Shown here piece by piece: positions 11,240 through 24,310 of a DNA stretch of 64,000 nucleotides. The notes under the pieces are model-generated. The model was not told where the DNA came from. It worked only from the letters and a program-made list of their open reading frames with translations, and did not search any database. The position numbers were made by a program, and so were the translations under genes. Source of the DNA: Heterodera schachtii (lineage: Eukaryota; Nematoda; Chromadorea; Rhabditida; Heteroderidae); the NCBI GenBank assembly GCA_023374025.1, contig SIJG01000011.1, forward strand, positions 2,480,932-2,544,931. The letters run 5' to 3'. Every line of letters begins with the position of its first letter. Position 1 is the first letter of the stretch.

Positions 11240-12835
11240 CTTAAAAAATGAGTTTTTATCAACTTTTTTATAAAATATGAATTTTAATATTAATATTTGT
11301 ATATTTTCTTTACGTATTGATAAATATTTTTTAATTTTCTTAAATTTTCCTCGTCCTTGAATTCTCAGATTCTGTCGCATCAGATCATAATGCGTTTATT
11401 TGAAAATAATAATTGATATTTTTATTGCGATAATTAATTATTATTTATTTATAACTTCATTTTATATTTCATAAAGAGCGAAAATATTTATGAGTTAATT
11501 ATTATATTTGCAAGTAATTATGCAAAAATATTATAGTTCATATTTTTTCTCTATGTAGTAAACGCTGATTTGTTTAAAAAAAGTTTTTATTTTAATTATT
11601 AGATATTTTTCTTTAGACTAACTATAGTAAACTTTTTTGTCTACAAGATAAGTTTTATCATAATTTAAGTATAAACTATAGCAAAAATAAATAAATAAAT
11701 TTTTTAAAAACTTTTTAAGGTCAATCAAAAAAAGCACCCGTAAAATTGATATTTGTAATATATAAATCATTTTTTGCTTAATTTCATTTATTTAAATAAT
11801 TGTAAAATAAGTTTAATGATCATTTTTATATTTCTTTTTGTAATTTAACTTAAATTTATTTTTTTTTCCCAATGTCAATTTAAATTTCATCTTCATTTAA
11901 TGTAGTATTTTTAATTTTTATTTTCTCACTATTTTTTATTTTCAAAAATATTTTTTATTAGCAATTTTTAGTTTTTATTTTCTCGTCATATTTTATTTTA
12001 AAAAAAAATTATTCGTTTTATTTTTATTATATGAATACATTTTTTAAAGTTTTAAAAATGAATATGGAAGAAAACAGTACAACTTATTAAGTAGACTGAA
12101 TTATTCACATTTATTTGTTTTTATTATTAAATTTTTCAAATTTCATTTTCAAAGTTATATTTAATTAATTAAATTATAAGATTAAATGTTCTCATGTGAT
12201 TTGTTTCTTTTAGTAGTATATTATAAAACATATTTTTTTTTTATCGAAGAATAACTTTTTTTGCACATAATATGATAAATTCTCGGTTTTATAAAATAAT
12301 CTAAAAAAATTTATGAAATTTAGCAAATGTCTTGTAAATTTTAATGAGAGTTTAAATGTATTTTTATTTTTATGTTAATTTTATCTTCTATTTTATTTAA
12401 ATATAATCCAAAAAATAATAAATTTATGTACAACAGTGAATGTGTTCTTTTTAATTGAATAAATCTTTGTGTTTTTTAATTACATTTTGAATTATAACTT
12501 CGAATAAAAGTGATTGTTTTTTAAATTTATTTATGATATTGAAAGTGAGATAATTTATTTAAATTTTTTGATAATCTAGATAATTATGATTAGATGATTG
12601 GTTTATTTATAAATATAAAAATTGTATATTTACCATTCTTTTAATAGTCTAACATTTATTTAATGTCTATCTTATGACTCCTTGGAAATGAGCATTTGGA
12701 AAAGTTTAAAAAAAATTCATAGAAATTTGATAAATTTTTGTAATTTTCAACAATATTTGGATTAAATTATGGCATTATGTCAATAAAATGCAAATTTAAT
12801 TGCCCAAAATCTCAAAATTAGTCATTTTTTATCCT
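11240..12835. other. AT-rich non-coding, nothing recognised
   Basis: 1.6 kb of background. At 11300-11350, TCTTTACGTATTGATAAATA resembles part of R3 at 15090. No other support. Confidence 0.45.
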
Positions 12836-12837
12836 CA

Positions 12838-13283
12838 AAATTAAAAAAAAAAAAAGCGCCGTAAAAAACCTTTTTTATCAACAAAAAAAAGTCTCGCATG
12901 GCTTAAAATCGCAATAGGCAGTTTTTGGTGAAAATCTGTTAACAAATTGCATTCAAATTTTCGAAATTTTTCCCCGGCGGCGCCTGTCGGCACCGCCAGA
13001 CCCCCCCCCCCTTTCCCCGGAAATTTTTGGAAAAAACGCGCCGCAAATTTTTAAAGCAGAAAAAAGTCGCCGCAAATGAGGAAAATGATCAGTGAAAACA
13101 AAAAAATGTTGGAAAAAATCCGTTCCGGTGAAAAATACAAGCCATATGAATAAATATTAACCATTTTTCTTTGCATATAATAAAAATATTAAATGTCCTT
13201 GGATTTCATGAATTTTCCCCATTATGTCCTTGCAAATCGGCATACCCGTCCATGGAAACCGACTTTGGGCGATACCAGCCCTG
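12838..13283. mobile_element. hAT-type MITE relic with GC-core module
   Basis: The right end, read on the minus strand, starts CAGGGCTGGTATCGCCC (13283 leftwards), a typical hAT terminus. The interior holds words such as AAAAAAGCGCCGTAAAAA and AACGCGCCGCAAATTTTT and the GC-core module (about 12905-13040). I could not find the matching left terminus. The bases after the right end (AGTAATAA) also occur in the copy-B sequence of the R3 inverted duplication, which may represent the uninterrupted site. Confidence 0.6.
12905..13040 (+). repeat. GC-core module, copy in 12.9-kb relic
   Basis: Order on the plus strand: GAAAATCTGTTAACAAATTG, AATTTTTCCCCGGCGGCGCC, TGTC, GGCACCGCC, an 11-C run at 13001-13011, then TTTCCCCGG. 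The arms GGCGGCGCC and GGCACCGCC pair with one G-T wobble around a 4-nt loop. Confidence 0.75.
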
Positions 13284-13288
13284 AGTAA

Positions 13289-15835
13289 TAATAGTTTTTT
13301 AATTTAAATACGAAATGTTGAAATAAATTATGCTTTGCGAAATATGATAATTAATTCAATTTATTGTGTGTTATCTGTACTCTTGTTTATTGTTTTTTAT
13401 AATTTTAATTAAGATTCTCGATCATCTTGGATTTATTTTTACTAATTAAAAAAATATTAAATTTTATTATTTATAATTATTTTTATTTAATATTTAAATT
13501 GATATTGATATTGATTTCCAATAAAATGAACTAATATTTAATTTTATAAACAGTAATACAATTTGAATTTTAATATTTATTATTTAAAAGATGATATATT
13601 TAATGCTGTTTATTTTGAAGGTCAATACGAATTCATTTATAACCTTTTTTCTTCATCGCTTTTCCAGGCGATATTTTTTCTTTAGTTGTTTTATTGAACT
13701 ATTAATTTTTTTTTAAAATAAGTTTCATATAATAATTTTAGTTAATTCATTTATTTGTTATTCATTTGATTTTAAATTAATGTTACAATAATTACTGTTT
13801 TTAATTTGAAACCATTAATTCCATATAGTTATTTGTGCTTCTTTTTTTATCTCATATTTTCATACTCCTCCTCTTAATCTCCAGGTGCCTGTGATGCTTA
13901 CATTTAAATATTTCATGTGTAAAAGCTTTTTTAAATATAAATTTAAATATAATTATCTTAGTTTTTTTTTCATTATTATTGATTTAGTTATTTAATTACC
14001 TTTTTGAATCTTAGTTTTATTTTTTCGTGCGAAATTTTATTTTATACTTTGACAAATATTTGTTAGGTTAACGTAACTATTATAAACATAATTCTTTCCT
14101 TCCACCGATTCTTTACTTGTTTTAACTGAATATAATTTTTGATATTTGATACGAATTTATTTTAATATATCTTATAGTAAATGTATTTTTCACTTATTAC
14201 TTTTTTTTGTTTTGATTGATGTTTTATATCAAATATATTTTAAAATTAAAGTTTACCTAATAAAAATTATATTATTTGCTGAATTATAATATAATCAGTT
14301 TATCCCTGCCCTCATTTGTTATTATTTTAATACTATAAATTGTTTTAAGATTTTTTTATAATAATTTTAATTTTTATCGGTATTGAGTGTTTCTAAAATT
14401 AACTTTCACAAGAAATTCCTATAAATTATCAAAATAGATTAAAAAATGAATATTACGATTTGACCTTTGTGTTTAATGACATTTTCCTGCTTGTTTAAAT
14501 AATTAAAATTTGCTTTTTAATTTAATTAAAATAAATTTTAGGCTTTATTAACCAAAAACTATCTATATTATTTCAACTATGTTTATTTTATTTTATTTTT
14601 TTATACTTTATATAAAAAATAAATAATAAATTTAATAAAAAAAACATTTTACATATTGACTTTTTGATCAATAATTTGTTTGTTTTTATGCCTATTAATC
14701 AACTTCTTATTGCCTATATTTATTTATTTTTTTAATATTTTTTTTATTTATTTTTTCATAAATTTCTTTAATAATAAATATTTTATTTTAAATTGTCAAA
14801 AATTGACTCAAAATAGTCTATTTATGTGAAAATCTATAAATAAATGACCAACAAATTTTTTTAATTGCAATTTATTCAATTATCGATTCTTTTCAAATAT
14901 AAAAACAATAAAATAATCGACAAATGAGGGCTAATTTAAAATTAAATTTTATGGTGTCAAAAGGTATTTTTGAATACATTTGATCAAAATTTATTATAAA
15001 ATTTAGTTTTTTACATATTTTATTATATTTTTAGAAAAAAAAGAAAATTGTTTTTTTCAATTCTATTAAACTTTTTTTAACATTCATATTATTTATTCTT
15101 TACGTATGGATTAATAGATTTTAATTTCTTAAATTTTCCTTGACAAATGGTTAAGAATTTTGTTAGAGTTACGGTGATATTGATATATAACATTCAGTAT
15201 TTTAAACTATTTATTGATAGAGTATTAAAAAGAAATATTAATGTTTTTTTGTGCGAGTAATTTGAATATTTTTTGTTTAACCAAAATTAAAGAACAAATA
15301 TATTTCTCTTTATTACATATTATTGATTTAAATTTCTAAATAATTGCATAATTAACTTTAATTTTTTTGGTTTCAATTATAAATATTTGCTAATTTTTGA
15401 TTTAAAAAAGGTAAAATCGTTTTTCGTAAAATATATTGTAAAAGCCCTTTGTAAATTAAAGTTTTAATTTACACCTTCGAATTAATTTTATGTAATTGGT
15501 TTAACCATAAAAGTCTAAAAATCTTCATTCAAGAATTTAAACATTACTGAGTTAACAGAATTTCTTTTATGTTCACTATTAATATTACATTTTATTCTGA
15601 GACAAATTATATAAATGTTTTTTCTTTAGGTTTTTCCAATTATGAAATGAATCCAATATTGATTAATTTATTCAAAACTAATTAATAAAATTAATTGTGC
15701 TTAATTGTTTTTATATGTGCATTTTTATTGATTTTTATATTGATTTCGTGGTCACAAATTTTTCTTCTAGCCAAAACAATTTTTCAATATTTTATACCAT
15801 TTTGTATTTACATTAAAATTAAAGATATCTCATCC
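13289..15835 (+). repeat. Large inverted duplication R3, copy A
   Basis: Inverted against 34278-37105. Landmarks on copy A: AAATACGAAATGTTGAAATA, TCTCGATCATCTTGGATT, TATTTCATGTGTAAAA, GTTAGGTTAACGTAACTAT, CAAATGAGGGCTAATTT, TTTTTGGTTTCAATTATAAA and TTCGTGGTCACAAATTT; each has a reverse-complement counterpart. About 14170-14870 has no counterpart, and 13604-13900 is extra in this copy. No coding capacity. Confidence 0.8.
13604..13900. other. About 300-bp insertion specific to copy A of R3
   Basis: In copy B the sequence equivalent to TTTAATGCTGT runs straight into ATATTTCATGTGTAAAA. Here about 300 bases intervene (GAAGGTCAATACGAATTC through AATCTCCAGGTGCCTGTG). I see no terminal inverted repeat that identifies it. 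Confidence 0.6.
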
Positions 15836-16210
15836 CTAATTATTAATTATTATTATAAAATAAAAAAAATTTAATTCATACATATAAAAATATTAGGTTA
15901 TAATAATTAATATTTCTTAAATTGTTATAATTTTATTCATATATTTATAAATTAAGCGTAATTTTTATAAATTAAAATTTAAATAAAAGAATAATCAATG
16001 TTTTTATGTTCTTTTTAATGTAGTGATAAATTATTTTTCTTGCTGCGAAGCTCACAGTTGCGTCAATAATTTCATTGCTTCCACAATTTTGATTTTTTTT
16101 TAAATTTTTTATCATAGAATTTATTTTGGCCTATGAAGAAATTATTATTTTTATATAAAATTAAATAAATTATTTTATTTTTAAATAATGTCTGTTGCTT
16201 ACAACTTTTT
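15836..16210 (+). repeat. 3' continuation of R3 family, not in copy B
   Basis: From about 15990 the sequence again parallels the 6.5-7.2-kb copy (TTTTTATGTTCTTTTTAATG, GTGATAAATTATTTT, TTTTAAATAATGTCTGTT). Between 15840 and 15985 lies material absent from that copy. Confidence 0.6.
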
Positions 16211-16344
16211 TTAAATTTTTGTTTAGAAAATCAATTTTTCACTAATATTTATAAAAAAAAAATTTGAATTTCTTATTATTATATGAAAATTTTAATATTT
16301 AATTATATAAAATTAATTGGATTATCAGTTACTTATCGAATTAA

Positions 16345-16640
16345 TTAATTGTTCCGGTGCTTAGATGGCGTAGGTTCGAATTTATCCCTTGTTTTTAGAC
16401 TTAGATCATTAAGAGCTTTCGAATGATAAAATTTGTGTGATTTTGACCGTTTTAAAAGCTCAGGTGCCTCCCTTTTCACTCAAATTTTTGAGTTTTAAAC
16501 CGGTTTAAAAACCGGTTTAAACGCTTTTGCCGCCAGTTTTTTTGACGGTTTAGGCGTTTTCAGCACCTAAGAAAACCTATAAAAGTGTTTTTATGCAATT
16601 TTGAGTCTGAGAGACCTATGATGGATTCACAAAACCGAAT
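16345..16640. repeat. GC-tagged MITE-like relic
   Basis: CTCAGGTGC (16459-16467) is inverted against GCACCTAAG (16562-16570). Between them is a palindromic word array at 16494-16522 (TTTAAACCGGTTT twice), then GCCGCCAG and GACGGTTTAGGCG. The left flank contains GTAGGTTCGAATTT, which resembles a tRNA B box. Class uncertain. Confidence 0.4.
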
Positions 16641-18780
16641 GGAACCGAGTTAAATTTACATTTTGGATTTTATAATTAAAAACTTTTATGACAATTTTTA
16701 AGTAATTTTGGGTGTCATAAATTTATGTATATATTTTAATTTTGTATGAAATTTTTCTAAGTGACAGTCATTTTTTTTATTAATTTTCGTATTTAACAAT
16801 GCTTATAAATTGATGTAATACAGTAATATTTTAAGATGCTAAATAAATTGGCTTACTTCTGCAAAACATAATTATTATTTTTTCCTAAATTTATTGAATA
16901 TTTTATTGAGTATTTGAAATAATTGAAAATTTTGCTAAAATTTGTATAAGAAATGATATTGTATAATTTTTATTTTTTAAACATTAATCTTAGTTTGATT
17001 TTTCGATTAGTTACTTACAACTTCATAAAATTCTAAATTACATATCTTAGCAAATAAAAAATTATTTCAGTAACACATTTATATTTAATTAATGTACACT
17101 TTTTTTCAATTAATTTTGATATTTTTATGGGGATAAATTAATAAATCGTTCTTCTATTATAATATAAAAACCCAAAAAATATAAAATAAAAATAAAAACC
17201 AGTTTTTTCATGTAAAAATATTATTAGGACTTAAGAAATTATAATTATGATAAAAAGTAACAATTAATAAAATATAAAAAATAAAATGTTATGAAATCCA
17301 AGAAAATAAAGTTTATATATTTATTTAAATTTATAATTTTAAAAATGAATTTTATAAAAAAAAAATGCAATTCTATCATGCACGAAACAAGAGACTAAAA
17401 TAGGAAATAGTGAAAAAAAATTAATTAATTAATTTAAAATTATTATAAATAAATATTATAATTCCACACAAAAAACTCGAATAGCAAAATAATGTAAAAA
17501 AGCACTTTACTTAATTAAGTTGTGAGTTGATAAATAAAAAATTGATATTAAATAAAAAAATAAAATTAATAAAATACTTTGGAAGTGGTTTTAATTAACT
17601 GAATAGATAAATTCATAAAAATTAAGCTTTTAATATTTCTTGAAAACAATAACAAATTTTATAGCTGATAGATTTTTAAGTGTTAAAAAATTAAAACCAA
17701 ATATTTTTTTCAAATTATCATATAAAAAGTATCATTTACTGAACCAATACATAAAAATAAATTCTAATTAACTCTTTTAAAACAAAAATGATGATTTTGA
17801 AATAATCAACTCGTTATTTTATGTTATTAATGTTTACCAATTCATTGGTGATGTTTGAATTAAAAAGAAATATAAAACCTTTTCATAATTTATAAATATA
17901 AATATATATATTATTTATTAATAATCTACGTCATAAATGAGAAATTTTTGTGGGTTTACTTCAGAAAAAACCAATTATACATATATATTAAGAGCTAGTT
18001 ATTCTATCTCGTCGAACATTTAATGATATAATTTTTTATGATAAATTGATATTAAAAATATTTCTAATGCTGCATATAATTATCATTGTTAAATTTAATA
18101 CATTTTTAAATCGCACCTTTTTTCTAAAATGCTTTTAAATTTTAACTTTAATTTCTGTTAGATTTGCTTTTTTATCTTACAAATTAGATTTATAGTATTT
18201 TTGATAATTTTCCTCGATCTGGTCAACGACGTACTCCGTTCCCCCGAAAAGACTCCCAGGACAACCAGCAAATTATTGTACTTTTAATTAATTTTTCGCA
18301 TACGTTTTATTTTTTATTTTTTTGAATTTTAAGAGATTTTCTTATTGTAAATAATATAAAATTATTTATTAATGCAAAAGATTAAATATAGCTTACATTT
18401 GAGAAATCTTTGGTAATTATGTCAAATTTCAAAAAATTATTATTTTTTAATGCTTAAAATTTGTTAAAAATATACTAAAACATTTTTTTCTTATTTTATT
18501 CATTTTTCAATTTTTTATTTGATTTTCTCACTCAAATAAAATTCTTTTTTATCTTCACTACACTTTATAATTTAAATATTCACAAAAATGTTGTGATTAT
18601 ATATTTAAACAATTATATTAATAAATTAATATTATAAAAATATAATAAAGTTTGCTAATCTTTAAACAGTTTTATTGCAAATTTTTATCATTATTTTTTG
18701 TTTGATAGCAATTTTTTTAATCCATTGTAGTAATACTTTTGTTTTATAAAAATGAACCTTTGTAATTATTCTTTCTTTTC
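16641..18780. other. AT-rich non-coding with one GC-rich patch
   Basis: 2.1 kb of background. The patch 18205-18265 (GATCTGGTCAACGACGTACT, CCCCCGAAAAGACTCCCAGG) is strongly GC-shifted and could be an exon relic or a decayed mobile end. I recognise no product. Confidence 0.45.
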
Positions 18781-18880
18781 TTTTATATTTCTAAATAAGT
18801 ATATTTTAATATCTTTTATTTCTTTATGCTCTTAATCTCACGATTCGATGCGCGATCTTTGGTCAGTACTGATGATTAAA
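18781..18880 (+). repeat. CTCACG repeat family, copy 3
   Basis: ATCTTTTATTTCTTTATGC then TCTTAATCTCACG ends at 18842. The next bases, ATTCGATGCGCGATCTTTGG, share nothing with other copies. Confidence 0.6.
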
Positions 18881-20105
18881 TTTATTTATTTTTAAATCTT
18901 ATTATTTTAGTATCTTTCATTTACCAATTTATTATATGCTTTTTGTATTTTATTGTACACGTACACTTACTTCATCATTATTTTTTATAGCAATTATTTT
19001 TAAATCATTATAATTAATAGTTATAATCGATGGAATCATGAATTATTTGTTATTTAATTTTTCGAAATTTATTTAATAACATTTTAACGGTTGCAATGTT
19101 TTCTGTAATTTAATTAATTTTCATGCTTCGTGTACTTGACATGAATTAATTTCGTTTTAGCTCCTCCATATTTTCAGTCATTAAAGCAAAATAATTTAAT
19201 TTGCTGAATTTATTTTGCTTTTTAAAATATTAAAAATATTATTTAAATTAGTTTTTATTAAATTATTTATTTGATTTTCTATGACTGATACGAAAATAAG
19301 TGCTGTTATTTAAATTTTTTAAACTCAATTTTATAGAAATCGAGATGAATGCTCTATCACGAATAGCGTCTCGGGCTGCGATTTTTTAAAAAGAATTGGG
19401 TTTTCTTGGTGTTATTAGTTAATCATTTTTATAATTAACCCTTACAAAAAGTGCTTATAATGTATAACTTATTTGTTTGGGTTTTTAAATAAAAAAACCT
19501 ATATTATTAAAAATTTATATATTTGCACATTTAATATATTTGTTTGTAAATAATATATTTTCTGTAAAATATAAATATAATTTTACTTTATTATTTTATT
19601 CACTTATTATTGTTTAAATTTTTATTTTTTATTGCAAGCAGTAAAAATTTTAGTAAATTTTCATACTCGCAGAATGTCAGGGTTATTCTAACCGATTTAA
19701 AGACTTTCTTCCATAATAATCCGGTTAATTAAATTTTTTTATAATAATTTATTTTTTTTATATTCATTATTTCAAATTATTTAGATAAAAAGTGAATATT
19801 TAATAATATTCTCTAATTTATTTGGATTAATAACATTCTCTAAGGTTTAATATGATTAATAACTTGCATTTGAAATATAAACAAGTAGAAGTTTTATTGA
19901 AAGATAAAAATATATTTATTTTGATATAATTAAGAAAATTTACTTTTTTTAAATTAGACCGAAAGTCGTTCATAATAAACATTTAAATTCAAAAAAGAAA
20001 TGTTTCGTACATTGTAGTTATGTTGATAAATGAAATAAATTTGGTCCGACCAAATAATTAATTTTTCTTTAGTAAAATTAATTGAATAAGCATTTATTAA
20101 TTTTT
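18881..20105. other. AT-rich non-coding with a GC-richer patch
   Basis: Background sequence. The patch at 19340-19385 (GAATAGCGTCTCGGGCTGCG) has no partner that I can see. TTTGGTCCGACCAAA at 20040-20055 is a near-perfect palindrome. Confidence 0.4.
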
Positions 20106-20110
20106 TTTAA

Positions 20111-20179
20111 TGTTATTTAATTAATTGTAAAATTAGTTTATTTAGTATTAATCATCTCTTTTAGCTCTTTAATCTCATG
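20111..20179 (+). repeat. CTCACG repeat family, copy 4
   Basis: One of the clearest copies: TTATTTAATTAATTGTAAAA, TTAGTTTATTTAGTATT, ATCTCTTTTAGCTC, TTTAATCTCATGG. The variable part starts CATAATAACGGACATTC. Confidence 0.75.
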
Positions 20180-20610
20180 GCATAATAACGGACATTCATG
20201 TTTTGCTTTTTAATTTTTTCTTATCATTTTTTTATTTTAGTCTCATGTTGCATCCATTGCAAGTTTGAACGATTTGCCGTTTAAAATATAATTAATAAAT
20301 GTTTTTAATCAAATCTTCAAATTTTAATATTTATTTATTCATCTCAATTCAATTATTTGCATTATATAATAATTTATTTTTTCCGAAAATAAATAAATTT
20401 AGTATTTTAATTCATTTAATTCATAAATATGCACTTAATAAAATAATCTTTGTAAACGTGAAGTATGTATGTGCTCGTTTATATTAGATATTTTTAATTT
20501 CCAGCATTTATTTGGCATTGTCGGTCCAATTAAGTTCCTGCGGGCTTAAATTTAGTTAATTATTATTATCTTTACTTTTTTTAATTTTTTTAAATTTTTA
20601 AAACTTAGTT
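20180..20610. other. Non-coding; second weak CTCATG step
   Basis: At 20240, TTTTAGTCTCATG precedes TTGCATCCATTGCAAG, partly similar to 32380-32430 (TTTTCCATTGCACGTTTATA). A 62-codon plus-strand frame at 20299-20487 is hydrophobic and of background composition, so it is not called as a gene. Confidence 0.4.
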
Positions 20611-20614
20611 TCTA

Positions 20615-20950
20615 CAGGGTGACAAATAAGTAATGTCCCACTTATTCATTTGAATAACTTTTTTCAAACCCAATCAAAAATGACAAAAATTTATTCAAAA
20701 TGTGCACAACTTATTAGGGAATATTGCTACATAACAGTTTTATCCTATTTTTAGTGAATCCTGAGATAGAGACAAAAATGTGCCGTAATTTTTTTGTAGA
20801 TGGCACGCAACTCCCGGATCAATATTTTGGTAATTTTCCGGAGAAAGGCTTAATGAATATAAACCATTTTTTAATGCGAATTAACTACTGCCCTAGTGAC
20901 TTGAAAGAACCACATAAGATAATTAATGGGTTATGTTTAAGTGATTAAAA
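20615..20950 (+). mobile_element. Tc1/mariner-like terminus and possible remnant
   Basis: A TA dinucleotide (20613-20614) is followed by CAGGGTGACAAATAAGTAAT and GTCCCACTTATTC, which resembles the ends of Tc1/mariner elements. No opposing inverted end was found downstream, and no DDE motif is readable, so this is a terminus-only or decayed element. The normally composed open frame at 20724-20948 follows it. Confidence 0.45.
20724..20948 (+). pseudogene. Open frame with coding-like composition, product unknown
   Basis: 74 codons ending in TAA at 20948. The segment from about NPEIETK to the stop is unlike the window background: it contains PDQYFGNFPEKG, MRINYCPSDLKEP and mixed charged and polar residues. 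No ATG is clearly the start. The frame is open from a TTTTTAG that could be a 3' splice site just before the NPEIE codons (about 20748-20754), so this may be an exon or a fragment of a transposon gene. I do not recognise the family. It lies about 110 bp inside the mariner-like end at 20615, which makes a transposase remnant possible but unproven. Confidence 0.3.
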
Positions 20951-23900
20951 GACCAACTTTTTATCCCGGATAAAACCCAAAAAAATGCACTTGAACCAGT
21001 CATAAAATTTCAATCATCCAAATTTCTGGTCTTGAATTCTTTAAAAAGGCCATTCTCTAGCATGAATTAATATTTTAAATTTTGTTATTAAAAATGTGAT
21101 AATTTATTTTCTGAATTTTTAATTATTTTTCAATTTTATGAGCATATCTTGGTGGAATACGTTCCCATTGAATCGGCCACATCGCCAGGCGTTTATTTGA
21201 GCTGTTCATTCAGTGATTAATTAAAATTTGGTTTTTTAACTGTTATAGTATTTATTTATTTATTTAAGCGATAATAAGTATAGTTTAAGATTTATGCAAT
21301 TAATTACTCAGTATATTCGTTTGGTGTTACTTTTATTAATCAGTTTTTCTCGGCTTTCGTTTTTTGATAATATTACTTTTATTTTTCCTTTTGTAAACCT
21401 TTAATAGGATTAATTTTTCAACGAATTTCGTTATGGTTTGTGTGCTTTTATTTTAGGTAAACGATGAAATTCTTGTACTTTTGTATTATTAGTAATAATT
21501 ATATGTCAATTATCATTAGCATAACGAATGTATGAAATGAAATTCCTTTCATTTCATTTTATAATTTAGTAAATAATAAAAGTAGTCTTGTTATTTTTAA
21601 TTTAGCATGAAAAAATAATTAATTATATGTAAATTGTTTTAATAAATATATATTTATAAAAAAATAAATAAATTTGATTTTCATATTCAGCCTTTTTTTG
21701 TATTTTAATTAATAAACAAAATAAATCCTTGACAATTAAATTCATTAATAATATATTATAAATATTTTTAAATATTACTTAAAAGTCGTCAAAATTAAAT
21801 TATCAAAATGTTTTAAATTAATTACAATATATCAGATCAGTTTCAGTTTTTCTTTTCAACAAAATATCTTTTTGATTTACATTGTTTCAAAATCTATTTA
21901 AATTATTTTTTATTAAATTTTTCTTTGAGTTCTCATTTCATAATATACAAAATAAAACATGCCTGCATTATTCTCTATTCGATTGATTTTAAATATTACA
22001 ATTATAATTTGAATTATATTTTCTATAAAAAAAATCTTCAAAATAATAATTTTAATGAACTATAAATTAATCTATTATTGAGGGTTGTCTTTTAGATGTA
22101 ACAGATATGTGCAAATCAATAATTCAAAAATTATTCAATCTTAATTTATTGAAAATACCTGAGTCTTTTAACAATATTTAATATTTTTAAAAATGAAAGA
22201 AAAAGTATGAGTTGGAGTTTTATTATTTTGAATAGTTATGATTAAAAAATGATTTTGTTTTTTAATGTTTCGTAAAATTTGAAATATGAGAAACATATTA
22301 TTTATTAATTCTTTTTTTATATTTCATATTATCATATTTATGCATTTATTTTATTTCTTTCATTTACTTAATTGTATTGATAATATTTAATTTTTTATTT
22401 CTTAATTTTATGGATATTTAAGTATCCTATATAAAATAGTAAAGATATTATTGCATAAAGTAATATATGTTTTGTTTCTTTATTATTAATTATATTGGTT
22501 TTTCAAAAGAGTATTATTCTTAAAGCATAAAATTTTATATTTTAATTAACTTTTAATTAAATTATTCATTTGTAGTAAAATAAATAATTCTTTATAAATA
22601 ATAATATTTTGAATACTTTAAAAAATTTTAATTAACTTATATTTTTGAGTGAATAACTTTTTTTTCATTTTTTCTAATCGAACTTTTGAGTTTATTTATA
22701 ACAACGCAAAGGCAGAATTATATTTTATTATTTATCTAAATATTCACATTGTATTAATTTTTTATTTGTTATATGTTTTTCTCTCCTCTAATTTTTTCTT
22801 ATTTTAATTCATCTCATGGTCTTAAAATGTTAAGTAATTATTTGTTTTTGATATTAATATTATTGCTTTTTAAATTAATATTTTTCATCGTTGGTTATTG
22901 TTAATTTTGCATTAATATTAACAATCAAATTCGTAATAGTTATTTTTTTAAATTAAAATTATATGAAATCAATGAACTATTATTTAAATACAATATCTGG
23001 TTCAGTAATAAATAAATAAAGAATGAATTAAATATATTTCGAGAAAATTCTTGTTCACGGCTGGGGTTGTATGTATTTTAGGTTTGGACATTCCTTTAAA
23101 TAAATTTCTCATGAATATTTAATTTTTTTTTTTTTAATTTTAAAAATTTTATAATTAGCTTTATTATAGTTGAGATTTAAAAATGTTTTTTTGTTAGTGG
23201 TAATTTTTCCTATTTTTTTTTTCTAAACATGCAATAATTCTTATAAAATATTTTTCTAAAAAATATTTAAATTTGGTGTTTGTAATTTGAGCAATTGATT
23301 TTTCCATTTTTTAAAATTAAATTATTATTTTATTAATTTGTAAAATACTTTAACTATTGATTTCCATTTATATTATTGTTAAAATAAAAAATAAAATTGA
23401 TGATAACAATGATCTATTATTAATATTTTTGTTAAATTCTCATGTCACTTTGAAGAAATTCCGATGATGCATTGCATGCAAACGATCGTTTTCATTTTAA
23501 TTAATTTTACATCATTTTACTAAGACTGATTATGATTTGCATATAAATTGTGTCGGTTATTATGACTTTGTATTATTTTTATCTTAATGTTTGTTTTTTA
23601 TATTTTATTCAACTACCTTAGTTTTCAATTTGAAATTTTTACCAATAAATTTATATTTTGTGTAAAAATTTTGCTTCAATATTGTTAATATTATTTTTTG
23701 TCAATTTTTGCAATTATTTAATCACTGAATTCTTTATTCATTCAAAATCATAAAAATGTTTTCTAAGATAAGTTTTACTCATTTATTTAATTAACCAATT
23801 TTTGAAGAATTAATATATTAGAAATATTGAATGAAAAGTATGTATTTTATCTCTTTTTTCCTTGGGTTGAACATTAGCTACTCTGAAATATGCTCTTTGC

Positions 23901-24025
23901 ATTAAAAATGTATGTTTTAATAATTTATATTAATTGTATGACTAATTTAATTTTTAAATTTTATTCATTCGAAATATAGGTAATTTTAATTATGTATATT
24001 TGTTATTTTAATGAACTAATTTGTA
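20951..24025. other. AT-rich non-coding with small palindromes
   Basis: Contains the shared GC motif at 21172-21191, a perfect hairpin at 21532-21557 (11-bp arms ATGAAATGAAA and TTTCATTTCAT, loop TTCC) and two abutting palindromes at 23472-23491 (TTGCATGCAA and AAACGATCGTTT). A weak CTCATGG step lies at 22810. No gene seen. Confidence 0.5.
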
Positions 24026-24028
24026 ATT

Positions 24029-24310
24029 TTGTTAGAAATTAAACGACATTATATCAGTGGGTTGAATAAGCTTCTTGGAACAAAAAGCAAATTACAAAAA
24101 TTTAAATATCAAAATCGACTTATCATTTTTAATTGGATATACGTCATTTTTTCAGGATTTGTTATCATTTTAGCTAAACTTTCGGATTATTTTGAGTCAA
24201 AAACCTGTGCAGACATTTTGATTTTGCAAGTTTATAGTCATGATCAGCTGGGCCGCTGTAAGATGCCTGAGTTTAAGCATCTGATCAGTTATGGCAGTTC
24301 ATCGATTTGA
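24029..24310 (+). pseudogene. Open frame with exon-like composition, product unknown
   Basis: 93 codons to a TGA at 24308-24310. The first codon is TTG in a background region, and the true beginning is unclear. The first third is basic (EIKRHYISGLNKLL, KSKLQKFKYQNR), the middle is one hydrophobic stretch (NWIYVIFSGFVIILAKL) that could span a membrane, and the end (HDQLGRCKMPEFKHLISYG) is coded by much more GC-rich DNA. That mix is unusual here and suggests an exon or a gene relic. I recognise no domain. GATGC and GCATC near the end form a small hairpin. Confidence 0.3.
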
